Positions 11,619 to 25,217 of a stretch of 64,000 nt of DNA are shown here, in pieces. The notes below the pieces were generated by a model. It did not search any database. It was not told where the DNA came from and saw only the letters and a list, made by a program, of their open reading frames with translations. Source of the DNA: Diphasiastrum complanatum (lineage: Eukaryota; Streptophyta; Lycopodiopsida; Lycopodiales; Lycopodiaceae); NCBI GenBank assembly GCA_029204225.1, contig CM055102.1, forward strand, positions 1,638,854 to 1,702,853. The letters are read 5' to 3'. Positions within the stretch are counted from its first letter, which is position 1. Each line of letters opens with the position of its first letter. The translations under genes were made by a program, and so were the position numbers.

Positions 11619-12144
11619 TGTAGAAAAAGTACAAAAAGGACCAAGAGTGGATCTTAATCTGATCCTCAAGAGGGATTGGTTGTCAGATTACTTGATCTAT
11701 CAATCTACTTGAGATTAAGATCAATCTAGATCCTTTTTGTACTTTTTTCACATGGTATCAGAGCCTAGTACAAGAGGTTTTGTTGAAATTGATAGGGTTA
11801 ATCCAAATCAAAGCCAAAATTAGCAGTTTTTTGGAAACTAGTCAAAATTCGTCTACTTCAGCTTATTCCACACATGTGAGTTGTCCTCTACACATGGGAT
11901 GTGACACCCAACCAAAGGATGTGGCTCATGCAATCAATAGATTGAGGCCATGTGTCATATGTCTAGAAAACTAGTTTTTGGCCTTTTTAGCCACTAGAAC
12001 TTGAATTAAATTATATGTACAACCTATATGATTATGGTACATGACAATTATACTATTTTCACATTTGGGAATAGACTCCACACATGTGTAATCATCCTAT
12101 ATACAAGATTTTTGGCCTCTACCAAGCTTATTTTTGCATTTTTC
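11619..12144 (-). repeat. Left composite LTR of element G
   Basis: Positions 12144 back to about 11843 match the start of the right LTR inverted, and 11619 to about 11735 match its end inverted. Between them lies an opposite-facing LTR terminus (ctttttgtacttttttcaca) followed by a copia primer site, TGGTATCAGAGCC, beginning at 11753 on the plus strand. The left LTR has therefore lost its centre and gained a plus-strand LTR/PBS junction. Confidence 0.7.
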
Positions 12145-12162
12145 ACCCTCCTCCTCAAAAAT

Positions 12163-13577
12163 CTAGCTTGGTAAATCTAGCATAGATCTATCTATAACTC
12201 TAGTGATAGTTAAGTATATCAAGGAACCAATAAGCATTCTATAGGTAGTGATCTCCTCAAAGGATGCTTCATCACTTTCCTTAGAACCTTTTACACTTAG
12301 TTCCATAGGAGTTTCAACTCCTTTACAATCAATCATGCCAAATCTTGCTAAGATTGATCTAGCATACTTAGATTGACATATGAAGGTAAAATCATTACTT
12401 CTAGTGACTTCTATTCCAAGTATAACTTTAAGAAGTCCTAGATCTACCATCTTAAATTCACTAGACAAGGAAACTTTTACATTCTTAATGCCATCTAGAT
12501 CATTTCCTGTGAGTATAATGTCATCAACATATAAAACTAAGATAATGATCTTTCCATCATTACATTTGTAGTACAATGATGGTTCATAAGAACTTACAAC
12601 AAATCCAATGGAAATAAGATAGGAATGCAACCTAGAGTACCATGCTCTTGGTGCTTGCTTGAGTCCATAAAGACTCTTCTCCAAGAGATACACCTTGTCT
12701 TCTTCTCCATCTTTGATGAAGCCCTCGGGTTGGCACATGTAGATTTCCTCTTCCAAGAATCCATTTAAGAAAGCATTTGTCACATCAAGTTGGAAGAGCT
12801 CCCATTTGAAAGAAGTTGCAAGACATATGATTAATCTAATGGTCACAAGCTTTGCAATAGGTGCAAAGGTTTCATCATAATCTATGCCTTTGACTTGCAA
12901 AAAACCTTTCGCTACAAGTCTAGCTTTGTACTTATGAATGGAACCATCTTGATTATATTTCAATCTATATATCCATTTACAAGTAAGAGGCTTCTTTCCA
13001 TAAGGTAAATCAACAAGTTTCCAAGTTTGATTTTCCATTAATGCATCAAACTCTACTTGCATAGCTTTCCTCCAATATTGAGACTTATTTGCTTCCTCAA
13101 AACAAGTTGGTTCTTCAAGCATAGTAGTCAAGAAAGTATAAGAGTTGAGTAGTTGAGAATCTTCCCTTTGTTCCCCTTTGTCACTATAAGTGAGCCTTGA
13201 TGGCTCAATCCTTGTCCTTGTTGATCTTCTTGGCACCCTTGGACTTGGAGTAGGTTCCACTTGGTCTTCATCTTCATGAAGCTCCTCCTCGGCCATAGCA
13301 TGATCATTGAAAAGTTGAGTGTTGTTGGAAGTCACCTTTCCTTTGGCTTGGAGAGATTCATCAAAAAGTACATCTCTACTAGCAACAACTTTTTTTGTAA
13401 TAGGATCATATATCCTATAGGCTTTCTTACTTTCACTATAACCAACAAAGATGCCTTTGAAAGAAGTGGCATCTTCCTTTTTCCTTGTTTCTAAAGGAAT
13501 ATGTACATAACAAGTACATCCAAAAACTTTCAAATCACTAAGATTTGGCTTTTTGCCAACAATACTTCATAAGGTGT
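12163..13577 (-). pseudogene. Element G integrase end and copia RT
   Basis: The minus-strand frame from 13533 starts in the integrase C-terminal region (VFGCTCYVHIP, GIFVGYSESKKAYRIYDP) and runs through the copia RT: CKWIYRLKYNQDGS, VDLPYGKK, LDVTNAFLNGFLEEEIYM, SLYGLKQAPRAWY, and an intact YVDDIILTG box. After IGSLIYLTITR it jumps to VIDRSMLDLPS and stops, so the whole RNase H is missing. Sequence from 13534 to about 13577 is more integrase upstream of the first Met. Confidence 0.85.
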
Positions 13578-13587
13578 AAGTCCTTTA

Positions 13588-14169
13588 ATGTGTCATTGGA
13601 AAGGAGCAAAAAGGGTGTTAAGGTACATCTCGGCTACAAAAGACTTTGGCATAGTTTATGAAAGGACTAATATTTGTTTGAGAGCATATTCGGACTCAAG
13701 TTTTGCAGGTGACAAAATGGATAGAAGATCCATAAGTGCATTTGCTACATTCTTATGTGGAGGAGTTATATCTTGGCTTTCCAAAAAGCAAGATACCATC
13801 TCTCTTTCATCAACAGAATCCGAATATAAAGCTATGACAACAACAACAAAGGAGGTTCTTTGGCTTAAAAGGCTTTTGGAGGAGCTACATGTGATCAAGG
13901 ATGAAGACATTCCATGCATATATTGTGATAATCAAGCAGCTCAACAACTTGCAAACAATCCAGTCTTCCATGCTCGAACAAAGCACATCGAGATTGCACA
14001 TCATTTCGTGAGGGAGAAAGTGCAAGCAAAGGAGATCAAGCTTATTCATGTTTCATCATCAGATTGCATTGCTGATATACTCACCAAGACATTGCCTAAA
14101 GATCCATTTATAAAATTAAGATTGGCTCTTGGAGTTATAGATAGATCTATGCTAGATTTACCAAGCTAG
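13588..14169 (+). pseudogene. Element G RNase H, opposite strand
   Basis: An intact copia RNase H segment: HWKGAKRVLRYISATKDFG, SDSSFAGDKMDRRS, STESEYKAM, CDNQAAQQLANNPVFHARTKHIE, HHFVREKVQAKEIKL, ADILTKTL. It ends in the same LPS tail as the opposite-strand RT relic. It starts abruptly at 13588 against the integrase of the other arm, on the other strand. This is the piece missing from that arm. Confidence 0.85.
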
Positions 14170-14186
14170 ATTTTTGAGGAGGAGGG

Positions 14187-15017
14187 TGAAAAATGCAAAA
14201 ATAAGCTTGGTAGAGGCCAAAAATCTTGTATATAGGATGATTACACATGTGTGGAGTCTATTCCCAAATGTGAAAATAGTATACTTGTCATGTACCATAA
14301 TCATATAGGTTGTACATATAATTTAATTCAAGTTCTAGTGGCTAAAAAGGCCAAAAACTAGTTTTCTAGACATATGACACATGGCATCAATCTATTGATT
14401 GCATGAGCCACATCCTTTGGTTGGGTGTCACATCCCATGTGTAGAGGACAACTCACATGTGTGGAATAAGCTGAAGTAGACGAATTTTGACTTCTAGAAG
14501 ATTTTCAAGTAGATCTCCATGTAGAAGGAAAATGGACCAAAAGTGCTCAAAATAGAAGGTTTTGTCCAAGTGTCAGTTTTGCATGATGAATCATCATATG
14601 ACAAAGCACCTTCACACATGTGGGATCAAAGGGATGATCAGTACCACGAGCTCTCACTTATTGTATATATAGAGCCACATTTGGCCATAATCATTGTGAG
14701 ACACCAATCTTGGTTTTGGAAGCAATTTTGAGCGATTCTCTCCATTTGTCTACATTTGTTTTGATTGTTTTGAGGTGCTATCAATGTGTACTTGATTTTC
14801 AAGTTGGAGTCCGTACTTAGACAGGGTTTCACACGTGGGAAACCAGAAAGTACACCTACCTTCAATTAATGATTGTTCTTGTTAGGATTTTGTGTCTAGA
14901 ATTGATCTAGATTGATCTTAATTTCAAGTAGATTGATAGATCAAGTAATCTAAAAACCAATCCCTCTTGAGGATCAGATTAAGATCCACTCTTGGTCCTT
15001 TTTGTACTTTTTCCACA
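14187..15017 (+). repeat. Right (3') LTR of element G
   Basis: The LTR follows a polypurine tract (ttgaggaggaggg). It begins TGAAAAATGC and ends TTTTTCCACA, 831 bp. It carries several CACATGTG-type palindromes. Its first 300 bp match 12144-11843 inverted. The LTR resembles that of element F (gctagaaaactag, gtacaacctatatga). Confidence 0.75.
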
Positions 15018-17438
15018 AGAACTAGGCTTGGAGAGAAAATTGATGGGGATGGGACATCAGTGATTTCAAAGGGAAATTCTTGTGCGAGAATGGTCTGTAG
15101 ACCAGTGGTTAGTATTTATAGTAATTGTAATGCTAATGGATGAAACCATTGGTTATTTTGGTTAGGATATTTGGAGATATTATGAGATATAGATCCGGAT
15201 CCCTAAATGGTATCTCATAAATTCCAAATAAAAAACCCTTAAAAGCTATTTCTCACCTTTTAAAGAACCATTGCTTCTTTTGGATTCCTCGAATATGGAC
15301 TTCAGATAAAAGTTCATATGATCCTACCAACATGGAGATTATTTTTTGAAGGACTGTTTATCATCATGTGAATCACTACTTGGATAAGGCTTGGAATTTG
15401 GAATGTTTCAGGATGTTGGTAATTTCAAATTTTTAATTCCAAATTGTCTCTCCTGCATAGATAGATCTCAAATAGATGATAGTTATTGTCACTCATGTTG
15501 AGAATATCTAGAAGAAAAGTCTTGTGCATAATAGAGTGAATCCTATTTGGAAGGCACTTATTATTGACTTTTCACGATTCTAATATTTTTATTTGTCATC
15601 TCTCTAGAAAACCTTTATAAGAGATTGGAAATTTCTTTTCAGAGGGGTGAAGTGATGTAAGATTCTATTATAAAGACCTATCAGTTGCAGAGAGTTGAGA
15701 GAAATTCTCTAGGGATTGTGTGGAACAATCTGGAACTAGAGAAGGATTGAAATTGGAAATCATTATAAGTAGTACTGAGTAAGATCAAAGTTACTAATCC
15801 CAGTCGGTAGGGATAGAAGTAATTTTGATAATGGAGTGTCTGTATTGAATCGACCTAATCTTGGTTGGAGTACTAGGATTTGGGAGGAGTTGATTAAGTG
15901 GAAGAAATATGGTGGCAAGAAGTAAGTGGGTGAAAACTCGTGCTTAGAGATTTCCCAGATATGTTATTTACTCAAGAAAATAGAATTCGTCTGTAGCTGA
16001 GTTACAAGATTCTCAGTGAGATATGAGAGTAAGATATGAGGATTTTGGAGGAATCTCCCAAATTTGGATATATATGTTTATGTACTAGGTCATAGAGAGA
16101 TTATTCTCATATGTGCATGATTAATCTTGCAGGGATCTACTATGTATTCCTGGTTACTAGGGTTATTTGGTGTACTTAACCTAGTCGATGAACATAGACA
16201 TATGATCAAGTATTGTGTTGGACAATTACTTGCAGAGTTAACAAATCTTGTTGTGAAAGATTTATAGGTTAACTTAAAAAAGATTTGGATATGGACCTAA
16301 ATGTGGTGTTATACATGTATAATTGAGATCTGCACGTAGACATTTGAGATTTCTAAATCATTGGCAATCAACTTGAGTAGTTGGTTTACTCTTGTAAAAG
16401 TTAATTGGTAAAATGGTTAGTGTGAAGAGAATTCACTAGAAACTATTTCTTTTGTGTGTATTGCTTATAAGACACAAGATTTATGAGTCATTTGAATTCA
16501 TCAGGAAAAACTGTGTGCATATGATATATGGAATTCTTGGGTGATTATTTCTCAGTTGAGAAATAAACTCAATTCATTAGTGATTGTATCCTAGAGCGCT
16601 CAATTGGATACTTAATCATAATGATTCCAAGATTGGTAAATTGAATTTTTGGAATTCAGCTAACTTTGGTTGGACACACACTCCAGTGTTCTTTAATGAT
16701 TAAGTATGGGGTCAGATTCCAGGGAATTATGATTGACGAATCATAAGAATCTAACTATTTGTGATTTACGAATCATAAACAAATACTTAGTTATTATGAG
16801 TGTATAGCTTCCGGCCTATTAATTGAGTTGAGTTTAGATCAGTGTTTTGAAAATCTAAATCTCTTTACTCCAGTATTTTATTGAGACCTATTAGTTCTCA
16901 CAGGCATATCTCGTAAAGAAAATTGTTTTTGCTTATCGAGAATTTTGCTTACTTTAGTGGGTCATGTTCTACTACATATTGTAGTCTATAAGTGCTTGTG
17001 TATGAGGTTCAATCTAGACATTAGAGGAGTTCTCAATATCAAAAAGACCCTTTAAGGAATGCCATGTAGGATAAATAAAAAAAATCAGAATAAAAAAAAC
17101 AATATTGTTTATTTGCTTGCCCTCACCACTCTCGAGGCCTCCCCAACTCCCAATGATCTAACCATAGTGTCTACAATCACAGTTAAGAACTTTGAACTAT
17201 TCACAGTATAACTTGTCTAAATTTGAATATACATTCCCTCCAATGGTTACGATGAGGGAAATCTTCTCATTTGATCTAAAATATGGATCCCATCCCCAAC
17301 TTCGAAACCAAAAAAAAGCAAAATGTATGAATATGCATTCCCTCCACTAGAATGAAAATATGAGCGCCATCTCCAACTATGAACGCCATCTTCACATTGA
17401 AATGAAAATATGACCGTCATCTTCACTCATTTCTTGAT
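15018..17438. other. ORF desert with possible decayed LTR sequence
   Basis: No open frame over 60 codons lies wholly inside this 2.4-kb stretch. A purine run near 15640 (cagaggggtgaagtg) could be an old gypsy polypurine tract followed by LTR-like sequence, but I found no second LTR to confirm it. I see nothing else. Confidence 0.35.
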
Positions 17439-17618
17439 TCTTGGAGTGCCCAAGAACATCAAGTATTGGAATGCCAAGAATATGCAAGATCTACACCACA
17501 AATCCAGCCTATTTAGTTTACTTGAATGCTGAAATCTACATTTAATCTATGAAAGCAAGAAAAATATTCCACCACTAAGATCCACAACTACACACAAAGG
17601 CAATGGAAGGGCAAGATC
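17439..17618 (+). repeat. Interspersed repeat R, left piece
   Basis: About 180 bp matching 59,195-59,395 (tcatttcttgattcttgga, ccaagaacatcaag, ccaccactaagatccacaac, aaggcaagggcaagatc). It is cut at 17618 by copia element A and resumes after it at 22,387 (tcactcaag, acaagattgatcaag). Confidence 0.7.
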
Positions 17619-18261
17619 TGTGAAAGATTTCAGATCCTTAAGATCCAATCTACTCGAATGATCTTTGGTTAGAAAGAGAAATACACTACCAATCTCACCA
17701 ATGTAGAAAAATCAGCATCTACACACAAAATGAGATGCAAACACCAATAGAACTTGATCAAACTTGAATGAAATGAAAAAGTACTATTGTTGACCTTACA
17801 AAAATTACTATATTTCACACGTGTGGATCCAAAAATAACAAATATAGATCAATCTACACATAGAATTGCAAGCAATCACCAAGATAGTGCACTGATGGAT
17901 AGTAGAACCCAAGAGAACCATGTATAAGCATGAAATGAGATACAAAAGAGAGAAGATCGCTCTCTCCACAAGTTATATCCTTTTATAACAGGTCCAAACC
18001 CTATTTGGCCACTTGGCTTTCCCACCAAAATGCTAACCCTACTAATTTTGGGTCTAGATTCAATGTACCCAACTATTCAAATTTGAATCTACTCAAACTC
18101 GCATTCTAACTTTTCCACACTTTCAAAAAGTGTTTATTCAAATGAAATTTAGACTAATGAACTTTGAAAAGTCAACCTCTAAGTCTAAAACAAGTTTTGG
18201 CCTCAATATGCCAAATATGAAAATATAGCAAAATGTGATAAAACTAGTTGAATCTTTCACA
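17619..18261 (-). repeat. 3' LTR of element A
   Basis: 643 bp, ends TGTGAAAGAT...ATCTTTCACA. It abuts a purine tract (minus strand gttgaagagggag). It contains CACACGTGTG at 17816-17825 and is the same family as the LTRs of B. Confidence 0.85.
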
Positions 18262-18459
18262 CTCCCTCTTCAACTAGGTTTAGCATAGACTTTGATAGCA
18301 CTCCAAGTGAAGTCCTATGCTTCATGAACAAGTCCTTTCCCAATGCTTTGGTGAAGATATCAGCTACACATTCCCTTGAAGACACATGTTGAAGCTCCAC
18401 ATGACTCGCTCCCTCACAAAATGATATTGTATCTCAATATGCTTGCTCCTAGCATAGTT
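18262..18459 (-). pseudogene. RNase H C-terminal stub of element A
   Basis: Only the last part of the copia RNase H remains (Ser-Lys-His-Ile-Glu region to the end), with an internal deletion relative to element B. It joins the foreign ORF at the sequence ctagcatag, the same junction found in B. Confidence 0.65.
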
Positions 18460-19190
18460 TTTGACAATAGAGCTTTGATCCATTCTTCTTCCTAAGAAAA
18501 GATCTTCTTTCAATGATCATGTAATGCTCAAAATAGAAACAACCATAATTGATATAGAGAATGGTGTCCACTTGGGATGCTTCACTATTTCTTACATCAA
18601 TTTTACATGTCAAAATGTGACTAGTACATGAAGAATCAAATAGAATGTAAATGAGATGATTCCACCATGCTTCCAACTCTCTGGAAAAATACAGCAAACA
18701 AACAATAAATGTGAGTGATCAACTTTTGCTTGCATGTCTCCTCCTCCTTTGTCCTTTGTTGCCATGTATCCACCATGATACTCCATAGATGAGCCTCCAT
18801 CTCCATCTTGCCATAAGATGCCATCAAGCCTTGATGACTTGACCATGAATGAGTGACATAATGAACTTCCAACAGCTTCATTTCCATCAACAAAACTAGC
18901 CAAGAATGCTTGTACAAATCCAACATCAAGACAATGCTCACCAATATAACTAGTTTTACCATATCTTGACAATTTGCACACATTCACATGAAATTGCTCA
19001 AACATGAGATAGAACAAGTAAAGTAAACTTGAACAACACTTCCTTGCTGTCCTTTTACCTTAATTGAGTATTCAATAAGTTTCAAAAACAGATCCATAAC
19101 ATCTTTTCCAATTACCTCTCCTTTGATGCTCTTGACTAGCTCCAAATTACCAACTTCCCTTTTGACTAGTTGAAGCGTGGATCCACTCCT
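18460..19190 (-). pseudogene. Foreign ORF in element A (shorter copy)
   Basis: This stretch replaces RT. The best frame (18610-19017) shares a long similar segment with element B: MFEQFHVNVCKLSRYGKTS, IGEHC.DVGFV.AFLA, GNEA.G.SLCHS, ILWQDGDGGSSMEYHGGY, ATKDKGGGD, AKVDHSHLLFVCCIFPES. Upstream it decays through stops. Compared with B it lacks an internal stretch and has small frameshifting indels. I do not recognise the protein. Two independent element copies carrying it shows it was acquired before they dispersed. Confidence 0.6.
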
Positions 19191-19191
19191 C

Positions 19192-19727
19192 TTATTTCCT
19201 TGCTTGATCTACACTTGCAGGCTCATCCAAAGAGGTTAGGAAAGCAACATAATTTCCAGAAACTACTTGCTTACCCTTTTGATCATATGTGAGCCTGGAA
19301 GGTACTTGTCTTTCCCTTGATGTCCTCCTTGGCTTTTGATTTGATGAAGGTCCATCATCACCACCATCCAAAGTAAGATCCTTCTCATCAACATCAATAA
19401 TGTTAGATCCATCCACTCTACCATCAATCATGCTTGAAGAAACCTTTGTAATGTTCCCCTCATCAAAAATGACATCTCTACCAACAATCACTTTGTTAGT
19501 AGAAGGAATGTAAACCTTGTAGGCTTTACTCACCTCACTATATCCAACAAAAATACCTCTTCTTGAAGATGGATCCTCATTGGTCCTATCATCAAGAGTA
19601 ATGTTGACATGGAATGTGCATCCAAAGGTTCTTAGAAAGTTGACACTCAGCCTCCTCTTGAATAGCATCTCAAAAGGTGTCCTTCCATCCAAAATAGCAC
19701 TCGACCACCTATTGAACAAGAAATTGG
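19192..19727 (-). pseudogene. Element A integrase C-terminal part
   Basis: Contains FLFNRW, ILDGRTPFEMLFKRR, VNFLRTFGCTFHVNITLDDR, GIFVGYSEVSKAYKVYIPS and the pre-RT linker RQVPSRLTYDQKGKQ, ending at AFLTSLDEPASVDQARK. It is separated from the rest of integrase by a solo LTR at 19728-20440. The linker segment is absent from element B. Confidence 0.8.
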
Positions 19728-20440
19728 TGATAAATTCACACGTGTGGACTGTCCACCACATGTACTTGTGATCTGATAAGGTGTGTAGATGCACCAAGAT
19801 CAAGACTAGATTGAGATTCAAGATCTATCTTTGATTCTATGGCAAAAAAACACTACTACATACATTCAATCACTTCTAACTCTCACTCACACGTGTGGGA
19901 AGTGTTCCAAAAATATTCTAAGTGAAAACAAGCTGCTCTCCTCGGGTACAGAGAGAAAATCATCATGAGCTCTCGGGTAGAGAGAGAAAGCTAGAAAACC
20001 AATTACTCACAAAATCCACTCAATCTCAAAATCAATTAGATCCAAATGAGAAGTACAATGATACTAGTAGATCCACGAGCTACCACTATGCGTAGCTATT
20101 ATTGGACTCCTATTGGAACATTGATTCATTCACCATTAGATTCTATAGGACCATTTTCAAGCAAACCTCAAATTCTATTGGACCCCTCAAGGTTCCACCT
20201 CTAAATCCTATTGGACCTCTTAAATTTCATCAAACAAAAGTATTACACTTGTCTACACTCTAATTGGCACGAGGTCAGTCTCTTACTCTATTTTGGCTAA
20301 ATAGTGGCATTACAAGTGGAAATGGGTAATTTGCCATCTATGCCAAATTTGGTCCTATCAACATCCTACACCTAGATGCTTGATATAAAAAACATAAGAC
20401 CCCTATATCTAACATAGATAATCTTTTTCAATTCTTCACA
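19728..20440. repeat. Solo LTR inserted in element A
   Basis: 713 bp from TGATAAATTCAC to TTCTTCACA, flanked on both sides by attgg (19723-19727 and 20441-20445). Element B has the uninterrupted sequence aagaaattggcacacaac near 51,950, proving the insertion point. It contains two CACACGTGTG palindromes (19737, 19888). No internal domain is present, as expected after LTR-LTR recombination. Confidence 0.85.
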
Positions 20441-20445
20441 ATTGG

Positions 20446-22009
20446 CACACAACAAAGATTGATCCCAAAATGGTTTGTCAAGATTAGCACTTAACCTCAT
20501 AGCTTTAGCACTTTCACATAAATCCTATTATTCCTTTCAGCCACTCCATTTTGTTGTGGGGTCCTTGATGTTGTATACTCCCTCTTATCCCGTGCTCATC
20601 ACAAAAGGCCTTGAACTTGTTAGATATGTATTCACCACCATTGTCACCTCTCAAGCACTTGATCTTTGTGGAAAATTGGTCCTCCCTTGCATTCTTGAAC
20701 TTGACAAAGACATCATACACTTCATCCTTGCTCTTTAGTAGATAGATCCAACAAAATCTACTAAAATCATCAATGAATGTTACATACATCTTAGCTCCAC
20801 TATTGCTAATTGTAGTAAATCCATGAATATCCAAATGTACAAGTTGAAAAGGCTTTGTAGATCTAGAAATAGATCTAGTATAAGGTAGTCTATGTGACTT
20901 AGACAAAGCACAAGACTCACAAACATGCTTGACATTAATTAAGGAACTTGAAAGACCAATCACAACCTTATTCCTTGCCATTACCTCCAATTACTTAAGT
21001 CGAGGTGTCCCATCCTTTTGTGCCAAACCTCTTGAATAGAATTTTCTCCCTTGCAACACATCCAACTTGGTTAGCAATAACAAAGCATCAAGTTTGAACA
21101 ACTTCCCTTGTCTTTTACCTTTTCCAATCAAGACATCCTTCCTTTTGATCAAACAAGCATCTCCATCAAACTCCACCTTGAGGCCTTTACTTAGCATTTG
21201 GATCACACTAAGTAGATTCTTGTCAATAGATGGAATAAACAAGACATCCTCCAAATGAACATTCCTATTTGTAGAGAGAGAAATAGAAATTGTGCCAATC
21301 CCTTTGATTGCACACTCACCATCATTGGCCGTGTAGATCACCCTCTTGTCATCTCCATATGCCAACAAAGAAGTGAAGTACTCTTTGTGAAAGGTCATGT
21401 GTGAACTTGCTCCACTATCAATCCACCAGGGATCTAGATCTCCATCATTAGCAAGCATACACGAAGACATCACAAAAGCATCATCATTTGCATATTGAAC
21501 ATCCAAACTATCCTCATGAAGAGTAAGATTACCTTGTTTGTATCCTTGATCTCTCTTCTTCTTGTAGCACTCACTTGCAAAGTGTCCTTTTATGCCACAA
21601 TAGAAGCACTTGAGCTTTGATCTATCCTTCTTTTTGCCACTTGAAGAAGCATCCACTTGATCTTGCCCTTTAGACCACTTACTTTTGGATTTGCCCTTTG
21701 TGAACATAGCATCCTCTTGAAGTGTCGATGTAGATCCACCTCTTGCTTGAAGCCATATTCCTCATTGATCAAGATCTCTTGAAGATCCATCAAACTTGGC
21801 AAAGTCTTTTGAATAGCAATACTTTGAACAATGCTAGCATGAGCATCCAACAAGCCATTAAGAATCACTTGAATAAGCTCTCCTTCCTTAATGCTTTCAT
21901 CTATGCAAGCTAACTCATCATTCAATGCTTTCATTCTCAAAACAAGAGTACTTGGACTTTCTTCATTCTTTTGCAAACAAGAAAAGATTTGCCTTCTTAG
22001 AGTCAACAC
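20446..22009 (-). pseudogene. Element A gag, protease and integrase core
   Basis: Minus-strand frames give: gag remnant (22009-21700; RRQIFSCLQKNEESPSTLVLRMKALNDELAC), zinc knuckle CFYCGIKGHFASEC (about 21,600), protease DSGASSHMT (about 21,420), integrase with GAKMYVTFIDDFSRFCWIY, LRGDNGGEYISNKF and a decayed QQNG..E region (HNKMEWLKG). A frameshift in gag separates it from the zinc knuckle. The sequence is almost identical to 52,005-53,520 in element B. Confidence 0.85.
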
Positions 22010-22386
22010 TAGTGCACCAATGGATAGTAGAACCCAAGAGAACCATGTATAAGCATGAAATGAGATAGAGAAGAGAGAAGATCGCTCTCTCCACGAGTTA
22101 CATCCTTTTATAGCAGGTCCAAACCCTATTTGGCCACTTGGCTTTCCCACCAAAATGCTAACCCTACTAATTTAGGGTCTAGATTTAATGTACCCAACTA
22201 TTCAAATTTGAATCTACTCAAACTCGCATTCTAACTTTCCCACACTTTCAAAAAGTGTTTATTCAAATGAAATTTAGACTGATGAACTTTGAAAAGTCAA
22301 CCTCTAAGTCTAAAACAAGTTTTGGCCTCAATATGCCAAATATGAAAATATAACAAAATGTGATGAAACTAGTTGAATCTTGCACA
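22010..22386 (-). repeat. Truncated 5' LTR of element A
   Basis: Only the 5'-half of the LTR (minus-strand sense) remains. Sequence passes directly from mid-gag (agtcaacac) to mid-LTR (tagtgcaccaatgg), so about 1 kb containing the gag start, leader, primer site and LTR 3' end has been deleted. Confidence 0.8.
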
Positions 22387-24465
<2,079 letters not shown>

Positions 24466-24905
24466 ATGCATCAAAACTCATGGAAGATAATCTCATTTCA
24501 GCATGGATTAGATACATCTACAAAAAGCTTCTCTTCTACAAAGAGGGAGTCTTTTAAATAAGCAAGAGAGCTCCTTAGGTGGCATCCTAGTGGCATTTCC
24601 ACATTACACAAATTACAAGTGGAATAATGCTCTCCACTAGAGGTCACCATCAAAAGGTGGCTCACTCTACTTTCTTTAAGAGGGGTTTACTTGCATTTAT
24701 TACTTTTCCTAGAAATACTAGTTCCTACATGGTCATTCCATCTTTTGGAATTCACCATGAGGCTTATACAGTTTCTACTTGACAGCATTAACTAGTATTC
24801 CTCAGCTCTCATTCTTGGCTCTCAGTCTTCGTTTGTCTTGTCTTCTCAGAGATCTCCTCGGTCTAAGATGAGAGGTACTTTTGGGTAGCTTTGGTTGAGT
24901 ATCTT
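24466..24905 (+). repeat. Interspersed repeat R, right piece
   Basis: About 440 bp closely matching 59,450-59,880 (agataatctcattt, aaaaagcttctcttctacaa, tggcatcctagtggcattt, ctagaggtcaccatcaaaag, cctagaaatactagttcc). At 59 kb the same stretch directly follows the sequence found here at 17.4-17.6 and 22.39-22.43 kb. Confidence 0.75.
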
Positions 24906-25217
24906 GGGGATTCATCAGAATTAGCCAACATCATCCCACCCCTAATGTGTTGCAGGACCCACTACAACTCATATCAAATGATGTCATTCCGCTTCCGCAT
25001 TGGCATCTTCGATCGTCACTTGGAAAAGCATAGATTCTCGTTCACTTGCATAAAACCAAGTGATTATTGCTACCGGTTTTTATCACAAAAATAGTTGCTG
25101 CAATCTAATCAAAATGTCCTATTGTCGCAGGTTGTTTTCTTTAAAATTGGAGAGCTCCCAACAGCTTCATAGTCTTTCTTCACAATCTTGCATGTCTGAG
25201 TGCTTTCTCATGTCTTT
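24906..25217. other. Short spacer before element C
   Basis: Two overlapping open frames of 67-69 codons have no recognised domain. I see nothing else. Confidence 0.3.

Larger units (their letters stand above)
11619..15017. mobile_element. Copia element G, rearranged head-to-head
   Basis: Two arms of one copia family face opposite ways. The left arm (minus) holds integrase end and RT, then jumps directly to the last residues of RNase H (VIDRSMLDLPS). The right arm (plus) holds the RNase H and ends in the same residues. They meet at 13,578-13,588. Both arms end in inverted LTR sequence. The left LTR end (tgtagaaaaagtac at 11619) and right LTR end (gtactttttccaca to 15017) are flanked by agaat and agaac, a near-match TSD. 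Confidence 0.75.
17619..22386 (-). mobile_element. Copia element A, RT-less and carrying a foreign ORF
   Basis: Minus-strand order: truncated 5' LTR (22386-22010), gag, protease, integrase (split by a solo LTR), foreign ORF (19,190-18,460), RNase H end, polypurine tract, 3' LTR (18261-17619). RT and most of RNase H are absent. The element is a close relative of B, which is better preserved. It could move only with enzymes from a full copy such as E or D. It is inserted in repeat R; the right junction is eroded and no TSD is visible. Confidence 0.85.

Noticed and set aside
15600-17050. Possible gypsy polypurine tract and 3' LTR
   Set aside because: A purine run is present but no second LTR, primer site or integrase is visible to support it.
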